Below, piece after piece: positions 1 to 9,567 of a DNA stretch of 44,580 nt. The stretch's first letter is position 1; every line of letters starts with the position of its first letter. The position numbers and the translations under genes are program-made. The notes under the pieces were generated by a model, which was given only the letters and a program-made list of their open reading frames with translations, had not been told where the DNA came from and searched no databases. This DNA comes from a bacterium (GTDB taxonomy: Bacteria; Planctomycetota; Planctomycetia; Pirellulales; Pirellulaceae): the NCBI GenBank assembly GCA_024743355.1, contig JANSWS010000015.1:1-44580 (forward strand), written 5' to 3'.

Positions 1-100
1 CGGAAGGTCGCTTCTTTTTTCCCTTGGTGTCAATGCCGATAAGTCCTGAAAACGTCAAGGCTTACATCAATTCATCGGCCTCAACCTGGCGCTGTCCAGC

Positions 101-442
101 TAGTAACCCGATGTTTTGCAGGCTCTGCCTGCGGAGTTTGCAGTTTGTGATCCCAGTGATGAAGTCGCTTGGCCTGCCGCCGAGGCAGGGCCTCGAAGAC
201 AGCGCGTTCCAAGGCAGAGCCTTGGAACGAGGGTTGTACCAGGTTCCCACCAGTTGGTTCACCACAACCTGGTTCACCAGCAACTGGTTACTGGGCTCTG
301 CCTGTTTCACCAACTGGTTACTGGGCTCTGCCTAGTAACCCGATGTCTTGCAGGCTCTGCCTGCGGTGTTTGCAGTTTGTGATTCCAGCGATGAAGTCGC
401 TTGGCCTGTCGCCGAGGCAGAGCCTCGAAGACAGCGCGTTCC
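101..442. repeat. Direct repeat pair of 110 bp (101..210 and 333..442) flanking a smaller repeat (caactggttactgggctctgcct at 281..303 and 311..333)
   Basis: Hand alignment: both copies start tagtaacccgatgt and end gaagacagcgcgttcc, same length with no indels, about 6 mismatches. Confidence 0.9.
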
Positions 443-548
443 TAACCTTCCCCCTGGGAAGGTCGCGAGCGATGCGAGCGGGGAGGGCTTTTCTGGGGGC
501 AGCATGTCGAAAGGATCCGGCATGAAAACTGCCGCACGGAATCTATAT

Positions 549-1934
549 TCACTTGCCATCGAACGACCAGAATTCCGAGGGCGTATGCGCTTCAGCGAAG
601 ATGGCTTTGGCCATGTCGACTTGATCCGGGCGATCCTCAGCCACATTGTTTTGTTCGCCAAGGTCGGAAGGCAGGTGGTAGATTTCTATCGGTGCATTCG
701 CGTCTTTATTGACGTTGAGTTGAACCGCCTTCCAGTCTCCAAAACGGGCGGCTCTCTTTCCTCCCCGTTCATAGAATTCCCAGTAAAGATATTCATGTTG
801 GGCTTGTTGATCGGATTTGCCGGTGAGTTCCGCGACCATCGACAGTCCATCGATGGCTAAGTCAGGCGGCAGCGGCTGGCCGGCAAGTTCACAAAAAGTG
901 GGCAGCATATCCCAATGTGCCGAAACTAAATCGCTCTGCGTACCCGCTGGCACGGTGCCCGGCCAGCGAGCGATCAGTGGGCAGCGAATACCGCCTTCGT
1001 ACAGATCGCGCTTGTGTCCTTGGAGAGGACCATTGCTGTCGAAGAAATCGGGTTGATGTCCACCTTCTTGGTGAGGACCATTGTCGCTGCTGAGCATGAC
1101 CAGCGTGTTGTCGTCGAGCTCCAGCTCTTTTAATAACTGAAGCAACTGGCCAACCTGGTCATCCAGCTGTGTCATCATGGCGGCGAAAGCGGCTACAGGA
1201 TTGCGCGTTTCCGTGTTGGCGTATTTGCCGATCGTATCCTCAAATTGAGGAAACTGAGGTCTGAAACGCTGCATGTAGTCTTCGGTGGCATGCATGGCCG
1301 CATGCGGAATGGTCACCGGCAGAAAAACAAAGAAGGGTTGATCTCGATGGTCTCGAATGAACTCCAGTGCTTGGGAGTAAATTACGTCCGCCGAATGTGT
1401 TTTGCCGTCCAACGAGATTTTTTGCTTGTTTCGCCACAGATGTAGTGGGTAATAAGTGTGCGCTTCACGCTGGCAGTTGTAGCCAAAGAACAAGTCAAAG
1501 TGCTCAGCGGGATCGCTGGTTGAGCCCGGCGCGCCGAGTCCCCATTTGCCGAATGCTCCCGTGGCATAACCGGCCTGCTGCAAGAGCCGCGGAATGGTCA
1601 CGATTTCGGCGGGCATCGGGGATTGTCCTTCGGGTTTTACCTCGCGGTTTCCCCGAACATAGGCATGTCCGGTATGCACGCCAGTCATCAGGCTGCATCG
1701 CGTGGGAGCGCAAACGGTTGAACCCGAGTAGTGCTGGGTAAAACGCATGCCCTCCGCGGCCAGGCGGTCCATGTTGGGGGTGGAAAAATGGCTTTGACCG
1801 TAGCAAGACAAGTCACCGTACCCAGCATCGTCTAGCAGGATATAGATGATGTTGGGCTTGTCGGCCGCCAGCGATTGAAACGCATACAGACAACAAACGG
1901 CCACGGCCAGCAAAAATCGGATATTAGCGCGCAT
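549..1934 (-). CDS. Exported sulfatase (arylsulfatase A-like), canonical FGly motif CAPTR
   Basis: Signal peptide MRANIRFLLAVAVCCLYAFQSLAA; KPNIIYILLDDAGYGDLSCYG; C-A-P-T-R followed by CSLMTGVHTGH; SSDNGPHQEGG. Confidence 0.95.
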   Translation of the reverse strand: MRANIRFLLAVAVCCLYAFQSLAADKPNIIYILLDDAGYGDLSCYGQSHFSTPNMDRLAAEGMRFTQHYSGSTVCAPTRCSLMTGVHTGHAYVRGNREVKPEGQSPMPAEIVTIPRLLQQAGYATGAFGKWGLGAPGSTSDPAEHFDLFFGYNCQREAHTYYPLHLWRNKQKISLDGKTHSADVIYSQALEFIRDHRDQPFFVFLPVTIPHAAMHATEDYMQRFRPQFPQFEDTIGKYANTETRNPVAAFAAMMTQLDDQVGQLLQLLKELELDDNTLVMLSSDNGPHQEGGHQPDFFDSNGPLQGHKRDLYEGGIRCPLIARWPGTVPAGTQSDLVSAHWDMLPTFCELAGQPLPPDLAIDGLSMVAELTGKSDQQAQHEYLYWEFYERGGKRAARFGDWKAVQLNVNKDANAPIEIYHLPSDLGEQNNVAEDRPDQVDMAKAIFAEAHTPSEFWSFDGK

Positions 1935-2123
1935 GGGATAATTTTCCTCACTTGTGGATAGGGTGCTGCATTATAAACCAAAGCCTCTCGGCTCTCTCGC
2001 CGTTACAAAGCATTGGGCTCAATCTTGAGGACTGGTAAGGGTCAGCATGCGCAAGTCCCGTTGTGGTATAAAGAAACTCAGCTGACGATAGCCAGAATTT
2101 GTGGAACGGGTAGGACAACGAGA

Positions 2124-3533
2124 ATGACGATGCAGCGGCAAAAGTGCGGATTGGTTTGGGCGGGGGCCATCGTCTTGCAGGTAGCTCTGCTAGGGACCGG
2201 TAGGCTTTCCGCGGATGATTGGCCGCAATGGATGGGGCCCGAGCGCGATGGAATTTGGAGAGAGGATGGCATCCTGGAACGCTTGCCCGAGCAGGACTTG
2301 CGGGTCATTTGGAGGGTTCCCATTCAAGGCGGTTACTCGGGGCCGGCCGTTTCGCAAGGTCGTTTGTACGTCATGGATTTTCAGGCCGCGCCTGAAGATG
2401 CCTCTGCCGAGCAAACCAGCCCGGGTGGTCTGAGCGGACCTGCTGGAACGGAACGCATTCGATGCTTGGATGCAAAAACAGGTGAAGCCATCTGGACGCA
2501 TGCCTACCCGACCAAGCTGGATGTCAGCTACCCCGGAGGCCCTCGGTCTACTCCCACCATCGATGGCGATAACCTCTACGCGCTCGGAACCATGGGGCAA
2601 TTAATGTGTCTGCAAGCCGACTCGGGAGAAGTTCGGTGGCAAGTCGATTTGACGGAACGCTTCCAGACCAAGCCGCCGATTTGGGGCTATGCCTCGCATC
2701 CCCTGGTGTTAGGTGACTTGTTGATTTGCACCGCAGGGGGGCAAGGCAGTGGTGTGGTAGCTTTGGATAAGAATACGGGAGCGCAGGTTTGGTCGGCTAT
2801 TACAGCGCAGGAAATTGGCTACGCACCACCGGTTTTGGCGGAGATGGCGGGACGCCAGCAGCTGGTTGTCTGGTATGACGTGGCCATGGTCGGACTGGAT
2901 CCGAAAGAGGGTAAGCAGTTGTGGCAGTATGACTTTCCGAAAGAGAAGCCGCAGCGTCCTGTAGTCTCCATCGTGCCTCCACTGGTCGCCGGAAATCGGA
3001 TTTTCATCACCAATTTCTATCACGGCTCGGCACTGGTTGAGGTAGCGGAAGACGGAGTGCGCGAATTGTGGACGACCGAAAAAAATAAAGGGCATCGAGA
3101 GGATATCAATTCCATTATGTCCACGGTGATCCATCAGCCCGGTTACTTCATCGGGGTGGCTGGCAATGGGGAGCTGCGCTGTGTGGCCGCTGAAGATGCC
3201 AGCTTGCAATGGAGAAGTTACCAGGCTCTGGCTACTGCGGAGGAGGATCCGCAGTCGATTCCGCGAGGCACGAATGGATTTGCCGCCATGTTCATAACGC
3301 AGCACCAAGATCGGTACTGGATGTTTTCGGACCAGGGGGAGCTGATCCTAGCGGAGCTTTCCGCCCAGGGTTATCAAGAGTTGGGCAGGCAAAAGTTACT
3401 GGAAACAACAGGCAGCACGCGGGGTCGAGCGTATGTTTGGTGCCCACCGGCTTTCGCCCAAGGATACATGTTTGTACGCAATGAGCAGGAACTGATTTGC
3501 GTCGATTTGAGAAAACAATCCTACGAACCTTAG
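2124..3533 (+). CDS. Exported PQQ-like beta-propeller repeat protein
   Basis: ADDWPQWMGPERDGIWRE start typical of planctomycete PQQ-like proteins; repeated 'LDAKTGEAIWTH', 'LQADSGEVRWQV', 'LDKNTGAQVWS' blades. Start moved to internal ATG (MTMQRQKCGLVWAGAIVLQVALL signal peptide). Confidence 0.88.
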   Translation: MTMQRQKCGLVWAGAIVLQVALLGTGRLSADDWPQWMGPERDGIWREDGILERLPEQDLRVIWRVPIQGGYSGPAVSQGRLYVMDFQAAPEDASAEQTSPGGLSGPAGTERIRCLDAKTGEAIWTHAYPTKLDVSYPGGPRSTPTIDGDNLYALGTMGQLMCLQADSGEVRWQVDLTERFQTKPPIWGYASHPLVLGDLLICTAGGQGSGVVALDKNTGAQVWSAITAQEIGYAPPVLAEMAGRQQLVVWYDVAMVGLDPKEGKQLWQYDFPKEKPQRPVVSIVPPLVAGNRIFITNFYHGSALVEVAEDGVRELWTTEKNKGHREDINSIMSTVIHQPGYFIGVAGNGELRCVAAEDASLQWRSYQALATAEEDPQSIPRGTNGFAAMFITQHQDRYWMFSDQGELILAELSAQGYQELGRQKLLETTGSTRGRAYVWCPPAFAQGYMFVRNEQELICVDLRKQSYEP

Positions 3534-3695
3534 AGCTGAATCTAACTTTCGATCTGCAAATTATCATCCAGGCTTCAGTACATCCGTCGGACTGTCTGGG
3601 CTACGATGAATCCGTCAGCTGCGGTGGTAGCTGACAATCAGCCTATCGATAACAAACAATCGCTTTTTCTACCTTTTCCTTCCGCTGTAAACACT

Positions 3696-5393
3696 ATGAA
3701 CCCTATCCTCTCCATGAGACGTCATTTGTTGCGCAGCCGCCGCTCAGCGGGACGCAGTGCTGGAAAGAACCCTTTCGACACGAAAAGGACCTCTAGTGCC
3801 CGGAAGGTTCGGCCCTTTCTCGCGGCCCGGCCCTTTCTGAAGGTTCGACCCTTCCACCTTCTGGCGAAGGTAGCTACGGACGCAAGAGCGTGGAATCATA
3901 CAGTTCAGCCCTTCCACCTTCTGGCGAAGGTAGCTACGCTCGCCAGAGCGTGGAATAATCCGGTTCGGCCCTTCCAACTCTTGGCAAAGGTAGCTACGCT
4001 CGCCAGAGCGTGGAAGCTGAAGACATGCGACTTTTGGGCAGAGGCGACTACGGTTTTCAACACTCTGATCTTGATTTGCCTCTTGAGCCCAAGCGCTTGG
4101 GCAGATTCTCCTCCGAACGTAGTGATGATCATTTCGGACGATCAAGCTTGGACCGACTACGGATTTATGGGGCATGATCAGATTCAAACGCCTAACCTGG
4201 ACCAGTTAGCGCGTGAAAGCGTGGTTTTCAAACGAGGCTACGTGCCCACTGCGCTGTGCCGACCGTCACTGATGACCTTGATTACAGGGCACTATGCCCA
4301 CCGACACGGGGTCACCGGAAATGATCCTTCGCCCAAGTACGCAGAACGGGACTCGGAATTGTACAACCAGCGGAGGGCGCAGCTGATTTCTTACATCGAT
4401 CAATTTCAGACACTTCCCGAACTGCTGGCATCCAAAGGATATGTCAGTCACCAAAGCGGTAAGTGGTGGGAGGGCAACTTCTCACGGGGTGGGTTTACAG
4501 TCGGAATGACCCGTGGCTTTCCAGAGCGGGGCGGGCGGCATGGCGACGACGGCCTGAAGATTGGACGCGAGGGGATGCAGCCCGTTGAGAAGTTCGTGGA
4601 CCAAGCAGTCAAGGACAACAAGCCTTTTTTTCTTTGGTACGCACCTTTTCTACCGCACACGCCGCACACGCCGCCGGAACGCATCCTGGCTAAGTACCGA
4701 AGCGGAGAGCTACCCGAGCCGGTAGCCAAATACTATGCCATGTGTGAATGGTTCGATGAAACCTGCGGTGAGCTGCTAGGCATTCTGGATGACAAGAAGA
4801 TTCGGGAGAACACCTTGGTGGTGTATGTCACCGACAATGGTTGGATTCAAGATCCCCAGTCCAACGGTTACGCACCCAGGTCGAAGCAAACACCCTACGA
4901 GGGAGGAATACGCACGCCGATCATGTTCAGCTGGCCGGCCAGGCTGCAGGCAGAAGATCGCAAAGAACTGGTAAGCAGTATTGATATCGTACCCACGATA
5001 CTGGCCGCCTGCGGAGTGACAGTGCCTGAAGACTTGCCAGGCATCAATCTTCTGCCCAATCTCGAGTCCGGCGAAGAAATCACACGCCGGCAGATTTTCG
5101 GTGAGGGATTCGCGCATGACATCGCCGACATCGGAGATCCCGAGGCATCTCTGCTTTACCGCTGGGTTATCCGCGACAATTGGAAGTTGTTGTTGACCTA
5201 TGACGGGGAAGTCAATCGCTACCAATCCACTCACCCCAGGAGTGAGCGAGGGCCCCAATTGTTTGACTTGATTGAGGATCCGCAGGAGAGCAGAAATTTA
5301 GCCGCACAGCATCCAGAGCTGGTACAGGAGCTGTCAGGCGAGTTGGATGCTTGGTATCCCGTTAAGGAACGAAAGACCATCACCGCTCCGTGA
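3696..5393 (+). CDS. Exported sulfatase with atypical active-site motif CRPSL; N-terminus contains repeat-encoded sequence, so start is uncertain (ORF opens at 3606)
   Basis: SPPNVVMIISDDQAWTDYGFMGHDQ; VPTALCRPSLMTLITGHYAHRHG; VTDNGW; sulfatase fold motifs. Hydrophobic TLILICLLSPSAWA just before the mature domain. Confidence 0.85.
   Translation: MNPILSMRRHLLRSRRSAGRSAGKNPFDTKRTSSARKVRPFLAARPFLKVRPFHLLAKVATDARAWNHTVQPFHLLAKVATLARAWNNPVRPFQLLAKVATLARAWKLKTCDFWAEATTVFNTLILICLLSPSAWADSPPNVVMIISDDQAWTDYGFMGHDQIQTPNLDQLARESVVFKRGYVPTALCRPSLMTLITGHYAHRHGVTGNDPSPKYAERDSELYNQRRAQLISYIDQFQTLPELLASKGYVSHQSGKWWEGNFSRGGFTVGMTRGFPERGGRHGDDGLKIGREGMQPVEKFVDQAVKDNKPFFLWYAPFLPHTPHTPPERILAKYRSGELPEPVAKYYAMCEWFDETCGELLGILDDKKIRENTLVVYVTDNGWIQDPQSNGYAPRSKQTPYEGGIRTPIMFSWPARLQAEDRKELVSSIDIVPTILAACGVTVPEDLPGINLLPNLESGEEITRRQIFGEGFAHDIADIGDPEASLLYRWVIRDNWKLLLTYDGEVNRYQSTHPRSERGPQLFDLIEDPQESRNLAAQHPELVQELSGELDAWYPVKERKTITAP
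3841..4020. repeat. Three tandem 60-nt units, each carrying an imperfect palindrome (cttccaccttctggcgaaggtagctacgctcgccagagcgtggaa)
   Basis: Cores at 3851..3895, 3911..3955 and 3971..4015, exact 60-nt period; arms TTCCAC/GTGGAA and TCTGGCGA/TCGCCAGA. Confidence 0.93.
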
Positions 5394-5449
5394 ACGCCGC
5401 ATGAGGGTCTACGTTTACGAGTCGGCCAGAGCATTTTAACTTTTGATAT

Positions 5450-5519
5450 AGTCGCCGATCGCTCCGCGATCGTAGCGTCCAGGCATGAAAACGCATCGAT
5501 CGCAGAGCAATCGGCGACT
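5450..5519. repeat. Intergenic multi-hairpin element (family shared with 23287..23391)
   Basis: Terminal inverted arms AGTCGCCGATCGCT / AGCAATCGGCGACT (13/14); internal hairpins CGATCGC-TCC-GCGATCG (5456..5472) and CGATCGC-AGA-GCAATCG (5497..5513). Confidence 0.85.
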
Positions 5520-5548
5520 TTCGCTCCCGCGGGATTTCTAAAAATGTT

Positions 5549-6166
5549 TTAATTGCTCAGCCAGCTGACCAATTGATTTCGACTAGCAAGACCCGTTTTG
5601 CGGGTGGCGACTCGCCCATTCTGAATCAGCACCAGATGAGGTATCGGGCCCACTCCAAACTGCGTTTTCAGATCGGGATGCTCGTCTACATTGATTTTGA
5701 TCATGGTGGCACCATGAGCCGCGGCGGTGGATTCCAGATCATGCAAGATCTTTCCCTGCTTCTGGCAAGGTCCGCACCAATCAGCGTAAAAGTCAAGCAG
5801 CACTGTTCCAGGCGCTTCCGCGATCAAAGTTTGTAGATCTTGATCGCGGCCGAGGGTCAACAAAGCTGGACGCGGCGGAACGGAGATAGCCGATGCCAAT
5901 TGCGTCATCGCGTTTGGATCAAAGCTGACGTCGGAGTCAGCAGTTTCGGTCTTTCCAGGTCGCGGTTGATAGGCGTAAGCGACTTGCTCTCCGTTCTCTG
6001 GAGCCGCCTCTGTTTCGCCGGAGTCTGCGAAAGTCGTTTCTTCTTTCTCGGCAGACTTGGCCCCAAACCAATTGGGAAACCGAGTTGCCTCGTTCGTGGC
6101 GCATCCCACAAGAGTCACGTAGGTCAATGCGACGCTTAAAATTCCGGTTCGTGAGCACTTGCTCAT
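5549..6166 (-). CDS. Thioredoxin-domain lipoprotein
   Basis: DFYADWCGPCQKQGKIL (WCGPC active site), cis-Pro context GVGPIPHLVLIQNG; lipobox LVGC after MSKCSRTGILSVALTYVT. Confidence 0.9.
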   Translation of the reverse strand: MSKCSRTGILSVALTYVTLVGCATNEATRFPNWFGAKSAEKEETTFADSGETEAAPENGEQVAYAYQPRPGKTETADSDVSFDPNAMTQLASAISVPPRPALLTLGRDQDLQTLIAEAPGTVLLDFYADWCGPCQKQGKILHDLESTAAAHGATMIKINVDEHPDLKTQFGVGPIPHLVLIQNGRVATRKTGLASRNQLVSWLSN

Positions 6167-6395
6167 AGATATAACTTTCAATCTGTGACGCTGCGATTTC
6201 CGCAAATCAACATGCTCTTAGACACGCGTCAAACTTGTTTCTATTTGTATGCGTTAGATGCCTTTCCTGATTTCTGCTCAAATAGCAGAATCGCGACCGG
6301 CAGAACAAGGGCTGATTCCTAAAGATTGCGATTCGTCAACAGCGAACAGACGGTGCATCCGGTCAGCGGAGGAAGTTATGCTGGCAAATGATTCC

Positions 6396-8621
6396 CTAGT
6401 CGGAGAGCCAGTTCAGGTTGGCGTACAACCATTCCCGCAGCAACTCCGTTAGTGTGGCAGGCGGAACTACAATGGCCGCATCGAGTGAAGTGCCTGGGGG
6501 TATCATCATCGAGTCAGGTAGGGGGACGATGGCCGCGAAAGCCGGAGAGCTGGATCCCGACGGATGGGACGCGGGCTCGTTGGTGGAAGCTCTCGGGCCT
6601 AGCAACGCCCGCTGCGTTCCCGGCCGAGTGGATTCGGTCGGGTAGCCCAGCGAGGCGTCGCTGCGAAGCACGATGCGTTGTATGTGGGAGACGATGACTG
6701 CAGAGTTGTCAATGGTTCTCAAGCGGACTTCCGAGCCCTCGGCGACGTCTGCCAACTGATAATCTTGCAGTGGCAACACGGCAACACGTTGTTCACTGCA
6801 AATCGTTCCTAGCAGCGTACCGGCAGCCAAAGCGCGACCCGTGTGTCCCTGCCAGTCAAAGCTGGAGGCAGTTTGGTTACGCTCGAGCTTGATTGCAGCG
6901 TGGTTCAAACAGAATTCTCCCGCCGCGACGGCCGCCAAACTTAATGCCCTTTGCTCGCTCTGGGCGTTGTCTCTCATTCTGGCCGCGTTCTCAATTCGCG
7001 TATGAAAGCTGGCAAGATCCACCTTGGACGCGTACATGCCTCGCTTGCGTTTCTGCTGCTCATATTCGATTTCTGCAACCTCCAAATCCGCTCGACGCTG
7101 ACTGACCTTCAATTCAACTTCGTGGCTGGTTAACTCAAACAGTGGCTGATTCTCAGTGACTGTTTGGCCGTCAGCGACCAAGACCGACGATAGAAGAGCA
7201 TCATAGGGCACATAGACCCCGGCCGATGCATGCGGCTCAACCCAGCCGGTAGTCCAGCGACGTTGGGGAATCGGAAGCCAGGTAACGCAGGCAATGAGCA
7301 GCAATAACCAAAGCGCTAGACGCAGTCTTTGCTTCCATAGCTGAGCTTTTTCCAGTAGGCCGCGCAAAAATCGCGCCGCAGGTAGCAGTAACATGCCGAA
7401 GACGACGGCCGCCGCTCCGAAGCGACCTATCCAAGCTAGATTCCAAGCAGTCAATACGGAATAGACAACACCCGCAATGGCCACGACGATCGCAAAACGA
7501 TAGAGCCAACTCAGAACGGCATACACACCCAGCATTCGAGTACGTCGGTTCCCAGTCGAAGGGGAGGCGTTGCTAGTCGGTCCTAACGCGATGTTTTCCA
7601 GCCCGCGCAGTGCAATGCCATCGGCTTTAGTGCGCAGATTGGTTTCGTCCAGAATGTCCGCCAGAATGTAGTATCCGTCAAATCGCATCAGCGGATTCGC
7701 GTTGAAAGCTAAGGTACTGACGGAACAAATCAGCAAGGTATGCATGGCCAGGGTGTTAAATGTTCCGTCTACTGTCAGCAGCCAGCACCAGGCTGCAAGA
7801 GTCGCCACGATTAGTTCGGCATAGATGCCGCCCGCGGCGATCGCGGCTCGTTGAGAACGCTTGGGAAGCTGCCAACTCTCGGATACATCGCAGTAGAGGC
7901 AGGGCGCGCCCAGGACGAACAGCAAACCGATGTCCGGGCAGCGGACTCCATATAATTTGCATGTCAGCGCGTGACCCAGTTCGTGGATACAACGCGTCAG
8001 GAACAGGATGCATAATCCGTAGGTCAGAGCGCGCGGTTGGAAAATCCAGCCGGCAAGATCGACGCGGGGTAACAGACGATCCCAGCTGAGTGCCAGCATC
8101 ACACTTGTTACCAGAGCCATCGCCAACCAGAATCTCACCGCCGAACGGGAGAAGAAAGGACCCGAGTAAGGAAGCAGACGTTCCAGGAGCCGATCGGCGG
8201 ACAAGCCTGGAACTCGCCAGACCATCAGTCTCGCGAGCCAGCCTTGCAACCGCAGATTTCGGTGCTCCGCGACGCTAGCGGAACGAACTCTGTTTTGCGA
8301 TTGTGGCGTTAAGCTGCTTGGAGGCTGTAGCAACAATCCATTTTGCTGGAAGTTCAGGATCGCGAGTTGGATCCTCTCTCGCGGCAGTGATTCGGCAAAT
8401 TGACGCGAGCACTGCGAGACCAGTCTTTCCGCATCTTGGGATACTTTCAAATTCTCTAGCAGCCAGTGCTCCATTTTTCCCACGCGAAAACTTCGCCGAC
8501 GTATGGGATCAAATACGATCCATTTTTCCGTGCCGGCTGCGGTGTCGTCCGCGGTAGCACGGATCTGCAACTCCGGTCGGCGACGCAGCCAGTTTGTAGA
8601 TTGGTTGGATTGAGCATGCAT
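6396..8621 (-). CDS. M50-like membrane zinc metalloprotease fused to a HlyD-like (barrel-sandwich hybrid) C-terminal domain; PqqD-like N-terminus possible
   Basis: RCIHELGHALTCKLYG (HExxH), NANPLMRFDGYYILADIL (second metal motif), multiple TM segments, then VYVPYDALLSSVLVADGQTVTENQPLFEL adaptor-like segment and coiled coil. Confidence 0.85.
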   Translation of the reverse strand: MHAQSNQSTNWLRRRPELQIRATADDTAAGTEKWIVFDPIRRRSFRVGKMEHWLLENLKVSQDAERLVSQCSRQFAESLPRERIQLAILNFQQNGLLLQPPSSLTPQSQNRVRSASVAEHRNLRLQGWLARLMVWRVPGLSADRLLERLLPYSGPFFSRSAVRFWLAMALVTSVMLALSWDRLLPRVDLAGWIFQPRALTYGLCILFLTRCIHELGHALTCKLYGVRCPDIGLLFVLGAPCLYCDVSESWQLPKRSQRAAIAAGGIYAELIVATLAAWCWLLTVDGTFNTLAMHTLLICSVSTLAFNANPLMRFDGYYILADILDETNLRTKADGIALRGLENIALGPTSNASPSTGNRRTRMLGVYAVLSWLYRFAIVVAIAGVVYSVLTAWNLAWIGRFGAAAVVFGMLLLPAARFLRGLLEKAQLWKQRLRLALWLLLLIACVTWLPIPQRRWTTGWVEPHASAGVYVPYDALLSSVLVADGQTVTENQPLFELTSHEVELKVSQRRADLEVAEIEYEQQKRKRGMYASKVDLASFHTRIENAARMRDNAQSEQRALSLAAVAAGEFCLNHAAIKLERNQTASSFDWQGHTGRALAAGTLLGTICSEQRVAVLPLQDYQLADVAEGSEVRLRTIDNSAVIVSHIQRIVLRSDASLGYPTESTRPGTQRALLGPRASTNEPASHPSGSSSPAFAAIVPLPDSMMIPPGTSLDAAIVVPPATLTELLREWLYANLNWLSD

Positions 8622-8643
8622 GGGGGCGGCCCGAGATCAAAGC

Positions 8644-9558
8644 TTAGGGGACTGCCTGTGCAGAACGCGTGGCTTGATCGCTCAGGTTAACGTAGATGGT
8701 CACCGGTTTCCCCGGTAGCAATAGCCACTCTCCATCTTGTCGTTGGTTGCGGACGCGGACGTGAAACCAGATCTCCCCTTGGGCATTTTCCTGAGGATCG
8801 TAGGATTCCACTTCGCCACGCAAGCGAAAGCTTTTGCCATTGCTGTCGAAAACAACGAAGGCTTCAGCTCCCTTTAACCGGCTGCGATCCACATCGGAAG
8901 GGAGTGTCTGGTCGATGACCAGAGACTCGAGATCGGCAATTCGGACAAGAGTCTCGCCGGTTTCTACCCATTGGCCCGGTTGTTTGACGACCTCCAACAC
9001 AGCGCCTTGTATGGGAGCCCGAATGGTATGTCGCGACAAGCGGATTTGCAGGGCTTTGACGCGAGCCGCTTGCAGTTCGCTTTCCAGCTGTCTGCGTTTG
9101 AGCTCGTTCTTTGCGCGGTTCAGGTTGACTCGCGCGCTCGCCACAGCCAATTCGCGTTGCGTGATCTCCCAGCCGCTGACTCTACCCTGGATGGACCGGT
9201 GGTTTTCCAGATCCGCCTGGGCCTCTTGCAACGCGTACTCTCGAAACTGGATATCTGTCATGTCGCTGGCCAAGCTTTTAGCGTTTTCATGCTGCAGACT
9301 GGCAATCTGAAGCTCATTTTCAATGCCCTCGGAATCCAGCTCTGCGATCACAGCCCCCTGCAAGATCCAATCGTTCCTTTTCACATTCATGGATTGGAGG
9401 TGTCCGCTCTCGTCCGAGTCCACCTCGATCGTACGATCTGCTTTCACAGGGCACTGGCTGAATTGTTTCCAACCCGATGGTAACTCTTGCGCGCTAATGG
9501 TCAGGATTGAACAGCAGACCAGAATCATGGTCATCCACAGGGGTTGGGTTCGATACAT
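8644..9558 (-). CDS. HlyD-family periplasmic adaptor (membrane fusion) protein
   Basis: Signal peptide; VDSDESGHLQSMNVKRNDWILQGAVIAELDSEGIENELQ, coiled-coil hairpin, TIRAPIQGAVLEVVKQPGQWVETGETLVRIADL; SD-like taggag upstream. Confidence 0.88.
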   Translation of the reverse strand: MYRTQPLWMTMILVCCSILTISAQELPSGWKQFSQCPVKADRTIEVDSDESGHLQSMNVKRNDWILQGAVIAELDSEGIENELQIASLQHENAKSLASDMTDIQFREYALQEAQADLENHRSIQGRVSGWEITQRELAVASARVNLNRAKNELKRRQLESELQAARVKALQIRLSRHTIRAPIQGAVLEVVKQPGQWVETGETLVRIADLESLVIDQTLPSDVDRSRLKGAEAFVVFDSNGKSFRLRGEVESYDPQENAQGEIWFHVRVRNQRQDGEWLLLPGKPVTIYVNLSDQATRSAQAVP

Positions 9559-9567
9559 TGGCGGCTC

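Noticed and set aside
24-525. Several overlapping ORFs in the left-edge repeat region
   Set aside because: They translate the 110-bp repeat and palindromic segments; open in many frames only because the repeat lacks stops.
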